A stretch of DNA of 64,000 nt from Paulownia fortunei (lineage: Eukaryota > Streptophyta > Magnoliopsida > Lamiales > Paulowniaceae), in assembly GCA_019321725.1 (NCBI GenBank), contig CM033124.1, positions 3,472,001 to 3,536,000 of the forward strand. The letters are read 5' to 3'. Below, piece by piece: positions 51,925-62,459 of the stretch (its first letter is position 1; each line of letters starts with the position of its first letter). Under the pieces are notes generated by a model. It was not told the DNA's origin, made no database searches, and saw only the letters and a program-made list of their open reading frames with translations. A program made the translations under genes and the position numbers.

Positions 51925-53146
51925 CATCTCGCTTTATCATTTTGCAATGTCCGTCAACTTATAAAAAGAAAATTTCACTAACTAATCTACTGTCGTTATG
52001 TTTGAATAACTACATTTAACCTTCAAACAATTTTCAAGGGGAGGTATACAAGAGGAAGATAAAATTTACAACCAAAAAAAATAGAGAAATGTGAGACATG
52101 CAAACCTCATTTTAATTAAAATTCAAAAATTAAATCATAATTGTATAAAATAACAAATCACATTAGTATAGGCTCCTTTATCGTCCAATAAGTGAAGTTA
52201 CCAAAATTATGTTCACTCATGACCATGAGTACATTGATGTGTTATTTCACATGATTGAAAAAGGTAAAGAGCAGTTGATTATTGTCATTCTACCTGGTAA
52301 TGATTGATGTTTTTCTCTCTACAAAATAACTTTACAATAGTTCCTTAATTATTGAAAAATTTTGAGCTTTTTCTTTTTGGATGAACTATACCTTACTCAA
52401 TATGTTGATTGTTTTTATATTTAATGGAATAGTTTTGATTGTTATTAGCTTGACTATTTATTTTGATTGAGTACTGAAAAAAAAAAACAAGTTGTGGATG
52501 CACAAAGATTAAAATAGAGTAATTCATGCCGTTGGTCATACCCGTATATTACTCTTGTAATAAAATATTTTCAGTTATCTCTCTTGAACAAAAAAAGAGT
52601 TTGGAAACTGCGCATTGTTTTTCCACATCAGCATGAAAGTGACTATCCATGATTGAGTGGAGAATGCCGAATTCCGTACATTCTGATGTGAACTTTAAAT
52701 ATATATTTTTTTTTTCCTTGAATTCCCCCAACGTCTTGAACTTTATTGACAAAGCACCAAACTGCAAGGGCAAATAAATAAATACATTCCTTAAATAAAT
52801 ACAATTTCAATAAAAAATTACAAACTAATATATAAAAAATAATGTATTGAATAAATAATTTTATTTTATATTTTGTACTAAAGAGTAATTTAATCATTAA
52901 AAATTATTTAATTTCATTCCTATTTTTTATTTTTAATTATCAATTATAATTAAATAAAGAATTTATTTTATTTCTTTTTAATTACTTATTGATACCAAAC
53001 ATAAAAAATGATATATTCATATTATTAATTTTTCATCATCATTTTATTCATAAATTGATTGCATTCATTGATACTAATTACCCCCTATTAGAACATTTAT
53101 TTTAAATAAAACTATATATAACTTTATTCCTTCAAATAATATTTTA
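51925..53146. repeat. 1.2-kb direct repeat, copy 1
   Basis: Nearly identical (about 93-95 % by eye) to 55670-56900 in the same orientation, starting CATCTCGCTTTATC and ending near ATTCCTTCAAATAATATTTTA. The two copies flank the Copia relic. LTR status is doubtful: no TG…CA ends coincide with the homology limits, and no primer-binding site follows at 53147. A 74-codon open frame on the - strand (52549-52773) recurs in copy 2, but it is unrecognised and explained by the recent duplication. Confidence 0.85.
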
Positions 53147-53159
53147 TTACACATAAAAT

Positions 53160-54870
53160 AGAATAATGGAGAGCGAAACAAGCTTTTCTACCTACATGGC
53201 ACTGGCAAACTTGATGGCTAGAATTGTGCAACGTGGCATTGAAAATACAATACATATTTAACAAAGAAAAGATCCTTGACAATCTCACCACTAATACACC
53301 TATGCCAAATGAGTTAGAAAATGGACAAATTGCCTAATACCATCATGAAATAAACACATATAATAAGTGGATGGATCAAGATATGAGTACATACTTTACC
53401 ATGTTCAGCTACATGAATCACAATTTGATTCGAGAGTTTGAGAAATATTCTATAGCCAAGGATTTTAGCATGTATTAAAGGTCGTATACAATAACACTTC
53501 GGCTATTAGACTGAGGGTACTTAACCTCAAGTTTAACCAGTATGTACTTAACCCAAAACACTCAATGATCCAATATGATGAAATATATTATTAGATAGCT
53601 ACAAAAAAAATGCTAGATATGGGCTCACTGATAAAAAATAAGTTTTGATAGTCCTAAGGTCTCAGTTTGAGCAAACTAAGGGACACATTAAGTATGTGCT
53701 AACACATAATGAACAAATTCAGACTTTTGATAGTGTTGTTAATCATCTTAAGCTGGAGTTTGACCGTAGAGAGTTGCAACGTGCACAAGCAAATGCACTT
53801 ATCGCACTTGCAGGCTAGCATAAGCCCAACAAAGACAAATATTAGAACAAGCAAACTAGTGATGGACAAAGCAGTGACCAAATCCAAAACAAGCAAACTA
53901 TGAAGTGTCGCCTAGGCAAGCATGGTGGAAAGAAAAACCCAAGTCAAGTCAAGTACTATAACTATCAAAAGTTGGGTCACTTTGCTCGTGAATGCACTAA
54001 GCCAAAGAAGGTAAAACTCATTTCTAGCTCTCTCAGTTCTTTTGTTTGCTTGTATGTTTTTAATGCTAATTTTTTCCTTTGTTGGATTGTAGACACAGGC
54101 GCATCAAACGTGTGACAAGGGATTGAGCAGGATTCGTAGCTAATCATCGAGTGTCAGCATACAACCACTACATTGCTATAAGGAATGGCACATAAGAAGA
54201 GGTCCTTGTTGTTGGAATATACTAACTCAAGCTCAACATAGGGAGCGAGCTACTCCATAGTGATGTGCAATATGCACCTAGCATTCGATCAAATTACTTT
54301 TGGTTACTCACTTTAGTATATGATTTTTCTTTTCTGTTTGAGCTGTCTATTTTTCTTAACAAAGATCTTTATGACTTAGGTTTTATAAGTAATGTATTTT
54401 TTATGCTAGAATTGTCAATTAATTGCATTTCTTATGTTTCTTCTATTGTTGAAGTTATTTCTAATTCTGTCAAATGGTATGCAAGATTAGGGCATATAGG
54501 AGAAGAAAGAATAACTAGGTTTGCTCGAAAAGGCTTGTTACACTACCTCACTAAAGTTAACCTTAATGCATGTGACCATGTCTAGCCAGTAAAGCCAGTC
54601 GCAAGCCTTTTGGAAAGGCTATAAAGATTACTTATCCTCTAAAGTTAGTCCACTCAAATATATGCGGACCCATGAATGTGATGGTTCGACATGGTGCATC
54701 AAATTTTTTCACTTTCATTGATGATTATTCGCATTATGGATCGATATACCTCTGATCTCATTGCTAAAAAGTGCTTCATTGTTTCGAGGGATTTTTGACA
54801 GAGGTTGAATATCAAAGAGATAGGATCCTCAAATATCAAAGTGCTATTCAATGAGTAACTTATGACACTT
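53160..54870 (+). pseudogene. Ty1-Copia gag-protease-integrase relic
   Basis: In order: scattered gag blocks from about 53420 (NLI.EFEKYS-like, then LTHNEQIQTFDSVVNHLKLE at about 53698-53760), a zinc knuckle at about 53957-53997, the protease start WIVDTGASN at about 54083-54110, the pre-integrase segment WYARLGHIGEERI at 54478-54516, and the start of the integrase core (about 54640-54760: LVHSNICGPM, FTFIDDYS). Frames change often and stops are frequent. In the knuckle both leading cysteines are tyrosines (YYNYQKLGHFAREC). The integrase HSDICGP-type motif has Asn in place of the catalytic Asp. Reverse transcriptase and RNase H are missing. Confidence 0.8.
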
Positions 54871-55669
54871 TAACATGTGAGAAGAGTATTAGTGGATATA
54901 CTAACTTTTGGTATCATATAACATTTTTAAAATTTGTTTGCCATGTTTAGTACCTTTTTTTACATAATAAAAATTATTGCAACAAAAAATATATGTTTTG
55001 TTATATTCCGGATTAATATGCAAAATAACTATATGGTCTCTTGGCTTTCTGCTTATCTTTTATGATTGCTCCCTACCATGATTAATATTTCTATATTAAA
55101 TACAAACCAAGTGCAACTTGATTATAAACATAAGTAATTTTAAGCATCTTCAATATGTATGCAAATTCTTCTTCACGTTTCAAAGGCGCGACGGAGAAAG
55201 CCTAAGTCAACAACCTTAGATATTGTTAGATCCAATTGGTTTCTTTGTGCTCTTTCTGATCCTCGACTATGTTGCTCCTATAAAATGGATCTAAATTATT
55301 AGTAGATGAAATGAAACAATTATTCTATCATTATATTAAACATAAATTAAAAGGTGAAAAATGTTTGTTGTTTATGTGCGAGGTTAAACATCTCTTAAAG
55401 CAAGCACATTTGTGGCGCTTGTAATAAATCAGTTATATACACTTATTTCATTCCTTAGTTCGGCATCATAGATTAAATTTACATTAAACATATATATAGC
55501 ATGCATCATACACATATTGCCTATGGATGAGCCATATATTTTATAAAATCCACTCGAACCAAAGTGTATCAAAGGTCTAATAGGATGATTATTGAAATAA
55601 TAAATATACCTATCCATTACATATATGCATTCCATTCCATGCATATGTGACCTTCATTCCTCATTTTTC
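54871..55669. other. Unassigned AT-rich spacer
   Basis: Lies between the Copia relic and the second 1.2-kb repeat. No gene or recognisable element end seen. Confidence 0.5.
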
Positions 55670-56900
55670 CATCTCGCTTTATCTTTTTGTAATGTCCGTC
55701 AACTTATAAAAAGAAAATTTCACCAACTAATCTACTGTCGTTATGTTTGAATAACTACATTTAACCTTCAAACAACTTTCAAGGGGAGGTATACAAGACG
55801 GAGATAAAATTTACAATCAGAGAAAATAGAGAAATGTGAGACATGCAGACCTCATTTTAATTAAAATTCAAAAATTAAATCATAATTATATAAAATAAAT
55901 CCAATCGCATTGGTTTAAACTTCATTATCATACTTTAAGTGAAGTTATCATAATTATGTTCCATATAGCTCATGACCATGAGTACATTGATGTGTTATTT
56001 AGCATGATTGAAAAAGGTGAAGAGCAGTTGATTATTCTCATTCTATGTGGTAATGATTGAGGTTTTTCTCTCTACAAAATAACCTCACAATAGTTCCTTA
56101 ATTATTGAAAAAAATTGAGCTTTTTCTTTTTGGATGAACTATACCTTACTCAATATGTTGATTGTTTTTATATTTAATGGAATAGTATTGATTGTTATTT
56201 GCTTGACTATTTATTTTGATTGAGTACTGAAAAAAAAATAAAAAAAATTGTCGATGCACAAAGATTAAAATAGAGTAATTCATGCCGTTGGTCATACCCG
56301 TATATTACTCTTGTAATAAAATATTTTCAGTTCTCTCTCTTGAACAAAAAAAGAGTTTGGAAACTGCGCATTGTTTTTCCACATCAGTATGAAAGTGCCT
56401 ATCCATGATTGAGTGGAGAATGCGGAATTCCGTACATTTTGATGTGAACTTTAAATGATTTTTTTTTTTTTTCTTGAATTCCCCCAACATCTTGAACTTT
56501 ATTGACAAAGCACCAAACTGCAGGGGCAAATAAATAAATACTTTCCTTAAATAAATACAATTTCAATAAAAAATTACAAACTAATATATAAAAAATAATG
56601 TATTGAATAAATAATTTTATTTTGTAATTTGTACTAAAGAGTAATTTAATCTTTAAAAATTATTTAATTTCATTCCTATTTTTATTTTTAATTGTCAATT
56701 ATAATTAAATAAAGAATTTATTTTATTTCTTTTTAATTACTTATCGATACCAAGCATAAAAAATGATATATTCATATTATTAATTTTTCATCGTCATTTT
56801 ATTCATAAATTGATTGCATTCATTGATACTAATTACCCCATATTAGAACATTTATTTTAAATAAAATTATATATAACTTTATTCCTTCAAATGATATTTT
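55670..56900. repeat. 1.2-kb direct repeat, copy 2
   Basis: Second copy of 51925-53146, same orientation, ending about 150 bases beyond the 3' end of the decarboxylase pseudogene. The largest differences are small indels in A/T runs, plus a few substitutions. Confidence 0.85.
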
Positions 56901-57055
56901 AAACATGTGGTGTATAAAGAATATTGATAAACTCTTTTAATTTTTTCAATGGAACACGATACATGTTTTTTTTCATATAGTAGGCCACTTCCAACAATTG
57001 TATACGCTACAATTGAAGAAACATAACATTAATTAAGACAGCACTATTGGTACTT

Positions 57056-58537
57056 TCATGACATGGTTAGCATCGCATTTGCATGCTCCTGCATCACCTT
57101 CCAAGCCAAACTGACGTGCCTGTTTCCCCCAATCACGGCGTGGGTCATGTAAATCTTACCCGATTCGTTTATGGACTCCAGCAATTTGCGGTTGATATTA
57201 TTGGTTGCTTCCTCCTTGGAGAAAATCGGGTCGTTTCCTCCGACTTCGACTGGCGATATGCGGAAGCAGACGGTGGCGAAGTTTCTCGGCACCACCACTT
57301 CGAACCGCTTGTCCACTCTTACCAGCCCTTCGAAATTCTGTGCCATTTTTACGTGACTATGGAGGAATGTTGTGAGATTGGTCACTCCGTAGCTGCGGAG
57401 GACGAGCCAGAGTTTGAGCGAGCGGAAGCGGCGGCTAAGAGTGATTTGCCAGTCTTTGTAGTCCACCACCTTCTTTGTTTCGGAGGCATTGTTTCTGAGA
57501 TATTCTGGATTTGTTGATAGAGCTTTCACCAGCGCGCTGGGATGCTTCACCCACAGGCAGCAGCAATCCAGCGTTGTTAAGAACCATTTGTGTGGGTTGA
57601 AGCTGAAAGAATCTGCATTTTCCACTCCGTCCAGAAAATGGCGGTACTCGGGGCAAATGCAAGCGCTGCCGGCGTACGCAGCGTCAATGTGCACCCAAAT
57701 ACGGTACTCCTTCGCCACCTCACACAACGGGACCAGTGGATCCACAGCGGTCGACGATGTGGTCCCGATGGTGGCGCACAGGAAGAGCGGCACCAGCCCG
57801 GATTCAATATCCGATTCTATAGTTGACCGAAGAGCCTCTGCTGTTAGCCCGAATGCATTGGCCTTAGTGGTTGCGACTGCACGGAAATTGTTCGGGTTGA
57901 TTCCCGCAATCTGAGCTGCCTTCTGGAAAGCGGAGTGGGTTTGATCGGATCCCTACAAGACTAATTTGTTGATGTTATTTTTGCCAATCTTATTGAGCAT
58001 CTGATCCCTGGCGGCAACCAGAGTGCACAATATGGCCTCGCAGGTGGTGCCCTGCAAAACGCCACCGCCGCGCCGGAGAACAAAAAGTCGGCGGGAAGCT
58101 TAAGCATCTTTCCAAGCCAATCCATGACGATGCTTTCGAGCTCCGTGGCGGCAGGGGACGATATCCAGTTGAATCCAACAGTGTTGAACCCAGTGCTCAG
58201 CATTTCTCCAAGAAATCCAGCAATGCTTACGTTTCATGGGAAGTAGGCAAAATAATTCGGGCTCTGCCAGTGTGTTATGCCAGGAATAATATCCTTTTGC
58301 ACATCGAGAAGGATTTCTTCAATGGGCTCCGGATCATATGGAGCAGAATCCGGAACCCGTTTCTTGAGATAGCCCGGTTCGACTTGGCTACGGACGGGGT
58401 ATTTTTTCAACATTCTGGTAATAATCAGCAAGAAAGTTTATGACTAAATGGCCTTGCCTTCTGAACTCTTCGGGGTCTAAAGGTTTAATGGTTCCTACGA
58501 AGCCATTGTTGGGTTCTTGGTTCTGAAGGATGCCCAT
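57056..58537 (-). pseudogene. Tyrosine/aromatic-L-amino-acid decarboxylase pseudogene (group II PLP decarboxylase)
   Basis: A functional enzyme would decarboxylate tyrosine, DOPA or tryptophan to amines. The intronless layout matches plant TYDC genes. It starts MGILQNQEPNNG at 58537, followed by the conserved [30 protein letters not shown] and [15 protein letters not shown]. Later come [63 protein letters not shown] and FSFNPHKW, the last with the PLP-binding Lys at about 57587. Four lesions break it: an extra A in a six-A run near 58403-58408, a TGA at 58234-58236 (after YFP), a one-base deletion near 58068-58076 in the SGTGGG loop, and a TAG at 57953-57955 where a Tyr is expected. The last 245 codons (from 57793 down) stay open. 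The gene is dead but not old, since long stretches are uninterrupted. Confidence 0.9.
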
Positions 58538-58657
58538 TAATCTATTTTGGATCCGGATGCAAGGGATGGTTTTAATTTCTTCTTATTTGCTAACGTTGAA
58601 GAAATCAGAAAGAGGGGTTGCTATTTTTATAGGGTTTATGAACAATAAAGGTTTGAG

Positions 58658-58666
58658 GTATATATA
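58658..58666 (-). promoter_or_regulatory. TATA box upstream of the decarboxylase pseudogene
   Basis: TATATATAC on the - strand, about 120 bases before the ATG. It sits in an otherwise preserved 5' flank, consistent with a copy that once had its own promoter. Confidence 0.5.
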
Positions 58667-58912
58667 GAAAGAGAACCCTGATGAATTTTAATTGAAAATT
58701 TTAACCAACTCTCATCCTCTATTCCCCGTGGTGAAAATCTTTTTTTTTTTAGATTATAAAATATATAAAATGACATTATCAATATACTACGCAAATTATA
58801 TATATCATATTTTATATATTTGATAATCTTATAATATGGGATGAAATACCATTTGAAATAAAAAATTTAAACTAATTTTCAATATGGACGGTTTGACGTA
58901 TGTGGAGGTTGG

Positions 58913-59866
58913 TGTTGCATGTCTGATTTTAATCTTGCATCTCTAAAATCGTAAATTTTAGATGTTTTTTAGTTTATACACAATCTGACCTCAAAATGGA
59001 ACTTCTTTAAATCTTGCACCATCAATGCAAGTGTAAATTTTTTAGGTGTTTTATTTTTCACACATGATCTAAACTTAATTAGTTGAACATGAATAGATAT
59101 TAGTTGGTATTTACAAACAAATTTCTTATATTGAGCAAGAATTTAATTCTTCAATCAACAAAAGTTATTTGTGGTTCAGTTTTCTCTTGTATGCCATAAA
59201 GGCAGATAGAGTTAGAAATCCTATATAGAAAGAACTTGTGATAGTTTTGATCGACAATCTTCTTGGATTTTTTATGGAGATTTTAATTGCAGATTTGAGT
59301 GAAGAAAAATAGTTTTCTTTCATCTCCAAAAATTCGTCCTTCCTTTTTTTTCAATCTCCAAAAGTTCACCAACTTTTTATTTAGTTTAATTCTTGATTTA
59401 ATTGTTGAATTAAGAATTAAATTAAACACCTAAAACACTAATTGTTAGTGTGTTCTTGTTCTAAACAAAATCATTTTGGGATAGAATTATCGAATCGAAA
59501 ACTACTAGCATAGGATTCAGTTGCGAGTGGGCATCCAAGGTATGGATACCGTTAGAGGGATAACATTTGGGATACTAGAAGCGAATCAGATTTCAATCAA
59601 AGGGGATTTGAATTGAAGAACATGGAGATACTTTCATTCAGGTATAACGATTTGAATCATTTCAATCCCTATATCAGCCGGAGTGCAAATCAATGTAAGA
59701 GTTTCTGAAACTTTCTTACTTTAACTATCAGAAAACGCACAACTAAATAATCGCGAAAGGGTTTCGGGATTCGTTTTAATTACATGTGATGTAATGTATA
59801 TTTATGTTTTTGAAAATTTTTAAATTCCGTTGTGTATACGTTTTTCGGGATCGGGCGAACCCAACA
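58913..59866 (+). mobile_element. 5' LTR of a Copia element (start uncertain)
   Basis: The end is well fixed: …GGGCGAACCCAACA at 59866, one base before a perfect primer-binding site. The start is inferred from TGTTGCATG at 58913, which pairs with the CAACA end; no second LTR lies in the window to confirm it. Around 58930-59090 a ~100-base unit (AATCTTGCA…TAAATTTT.TAG.TGTTTT) is imperfectly repeated. Confidence 0.55.
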
Positions 59867-59867
59867 G

Positions 59868-59879
59868 TGGTATCAGAGC
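59868..59879 (+). other. Primer-binding site (tRNA-iMet type)
   Basis: TGGTATCAGAGC, followed by CAAGG, is the usual plant Copia site complementary to the initiator methionine tRNA. It marks the LTR/interior border of the element that continues to the right edge. Confidence 0.9.
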
Positions 59880-60044
59880 CAAGGTTCATGCGTTTCTGAT
59901 ACTTTTCGATTATGTTTATTTAATATATGTGATAGATTAAATATTTATATGTGTGATTGGTTTTGAATCAATCAATTTCTTTGTTTAGATTAATATTACT
60001 AATCGTTTTAAATGTTAAAATGTTTTAAGAACTGAGATGAGTTA

Positions 60045-60145
60045 AGAAATTGAATTTCTTCATTTTCAAGAATTTCAAGATTTATGAATTCTTGAATTTC
60101 TTGATCCAAAAATTTCAAGATTGTGAAATCTTGAATTTCTTGAAA
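60045..60145. repeat. Inverted-repeat cluster (TTCAAGAATTTCAAG / CTTGAATTTCTTG)
   Basis: Several copies of TTCAAGA and TCTTGAA motifs alternate, so the Copia leader RNA could fold into hairpins here. No further role is visible. Confidence 0.6.
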
Positions 60146-60307
60146 CGTGGCAACAAATAAAAAAAAATCAAATAAATTGATTTATTGATCAAGAAAATTA
60201 GTTTTTATCAAATTTTTCAAAATTTTTTGATGAGATCAAGAAACTATGAAATAAAGATTTTGTGAAAATCTTGAATTCTTGGACATTAAAAAAAAAAAAA
60301 AAGTTGG

Positions 60308-61030
60308 AGTGCTGACCACCCGACAGGTGACATCGGGTGGAATGCCAGTCACCCGGCGCGCGGGCGCCGGCCACACGACATCAGGCGCCGGGTCGTCCGC
60401 GGGCACCCGACGTGTGATGTTGGCTGGGCTGCCGGCCACCTGATATCGGGCGCCGGGTTGCCCGCTGGCACCCGACGTTGCGAGCGCCCAGCCACCCGAC
60501 GTGTGCATGTCTGGTGGGCTGCCGGCCACCAACATCCGGCGCTGGTCGCGCGCGCTGGCACTCGATGTGCGGCGCTCCACCACCGACATCCGGTGCCGGG
60601 TCGCCCGTTGGCACCTGACGTGCGGGCGCTCACCCCACCCGTGTGACGTCGGTCGGGTGGGCTGCCGGCCACACCGACATCCGGCGCCTGGTCGCCCGCT
60701 GGCACCCGATGTGCGGCGCTCCACCACCCGACATCCGGTGCCGGGTCGCCCGTTGGCACCTGACGTGCGGGCGCTCCGCCACCCGACGTGTGTGACGTCG
60801 GGTGGGCTGCCGGCCACCCGACATCCGGTGCCGGGTCGCCCACTGGCCAGCCACCCGACATCGGGCGCCGGGTTGCCACTCTTACCCGACGTGTGACGTC
60901 GGGTAGGCTGCAGGCCACCCGACGTGCGGGCGACGGGTCGCCAGTCGGCACCCGATCAGACGCGCCAGGCACCCGACGTGTGACGTCGCGGTGGACACCG
61001 TCAGGCACCCAGCCACTCGACTGGCAGCAG
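60308..61030. repeat. GC-rich tandem array in the Copia leader
   Basis: About 720 bases of very GC-rich DNA (visually near 70 %) in an AT-rich region. Units of about 60-70 bases follow the pattern CCGGCCACCCGACATC, then GGCGCCGGGTCGCCCG, then TGGCACCCGACGTG. Two consecutive higher-order units of about 145 bases, beginning near 60527 and 60671, are nearly identical. CpG and ACGT/GACGTC palindromes are dense. Long open frames run through it on both strands (for example 60236-60817 and 60349-61008, -). These are best explained by the absence of AT-rich stop codons and not by genes. Confidence 0.9.
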
Positions 61031-62459
61031 CTTTGTTGAACTATTGTCCATCCGCCTCGTTACGTAATTGTTACGTGAAGTTTATGATTTTTCATTTTAA
61101 AATTAAATGTTAATTTTAATTTTGAAAAATCATTTTTCATAAAAATCCTAAATTTGAAAGAAATTGCATATAACATAATCGAATTTATATTGTTTTCATT
61201 ATCATGTGATGATTTATGTTAAGCATGCTAGTTGGATGATCATGGAGCCTAAGTCAATGTGATTGGTTTAATTTTATGTATAATTGGTTATTTTTGGGTT
61301 TTAATTAAAATTAGGCCTACGAGTCTCACCTTTCTCTGTTTTATTCTTGATGTACTTCTATCTCCCTCCTATGTATCTCCCCTTGGAATTGTTCAAGGTT
61401 TTTTGTAGTTTTAACAAATGTAATGAGAGTAGAATTAGGCGGTGAGGTTAATCTTTGTTGTAATTTGATATTACAAGAAAATTGAATGAAGACGGAGGAA
61501 AAGCGAGGATACAAGGCCCATGAATGTATGAGATATATTTATGTAATAGATATGTCTATTTGTATTTTAATTATCATACTTAAATTGACCTAGATCCACT
61601 TTGGCTCAAGTGGATCGCATAGGATTAAAGGCTCATGATCATCTATTTATTTTAGAATGTATGTGATACATGTTGTGTTTATTTAATACTTCCTTATGAT
61701 GTATGCTTGTCATCGTTAGGATAGTGAACATTAAATAAACAAGAAAAGAAAACGATGAGACCTTGTATAATAAATCTAGTATGACCCTCACTTGAAAATA
61801 TTTCAAGTTGAGAACTTTTATTAGTTCGATATCAAGTATAAATGGGCAAAATTGGGTAGGATCCAATCATCCATGCCTTCCATCAAAAGTAGTGGTATGT
61901 CGATACGCTATCACATTTAGTCCGTTGGCCATGAGTCGTGGGATGTGCTAAGTGTAGGCAAGTTGTGACCACTACTAAGCATTGAGATGCCTATGGGGTG
62001 GACTCATCTTTATTGTTGGCCATGAGTCATAGGACGTTTAGATACTCCATCTATATGGATGTTTGATGGGTAATGTTTGACACTTAGTACCATATGGGCT
62101 CATAAAATTGGGGTGTATGGGAAGAGGTGAGGTCAAATAGCTTGAGGGTTGCATGGGGATGCAATTGCTAATGTTGTTAGCTACCTTTTAGTTTTGTTGT
62201 ATGGGCTCATAAAATTGGGATGTATGGCAAGGCTAGTTTGACTTCAAGCCCACTAAGAAATTAGATTTCTCGAATTTCCATCTAGAGGGTGATGGGATTT
62301 GAATAAAATAGTGGGAGATATTTATGATTAAAGACCATATCATAAATGGATATTAATTGAATGAATGTTTAAATTTCTGCCTCACATACGATAATGGCTA
62401 TTGTTAGTAATTCCACATAGGATAATCTAGACAAAGAGACAAACTTACCAGCTTAATAT
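61031..62459 (+). mobile_element. Copia leader / decayed gag region
   Basis: Interior of the element between the GC-rich array and the recognisable zinc knuckle. There is no sustained frame. Two pairs of short direct repeats occur: TTGGCCATGAGTC at about 61923 and 62017, and ATGGGCTCATAAAATTGGG at about 62096 and 62201. Gag is not recognisable and probably decayed or displaced. Confidence 0.45.

Noticed and set aside
52140..52310. Short + strand peptide near 52250 (EKGKEQLIIVILPGND) resembling part of an Argonaute PIWI domain
   Set aside because: Only about 17 residues, with no flanking similarity that I can see and no neighbouring PIWI exons. Chance or a tiny fossil exon are both possible. 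A protein search of both 1.2-kb repeats would decide.
51925..56900. Interpretation of the 1.2-kb repeats as LTRs of the Copia relic
   Set aside because: No TG/CA termini at the homology limits, no primer-binding site after the first copy, and the interior is far more decayed than the repeats.
57083..57914. Long + strand open frames opposite the decarboxylase
   Set aside because: Shadow frames of the GC-richer pseudogene; the conserved decarboxylase motifs are all on the - strand.
60236..61039. Several long overlapping open frames on both strands (up to 219 codons) rich in Pro, Arg, Gly and Ala
   Set aside because: They coincide exactly with the GC-rich tandem array, where stop codons are rare by composition. 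Several frames are open at once and the peptides are just repeat translations.
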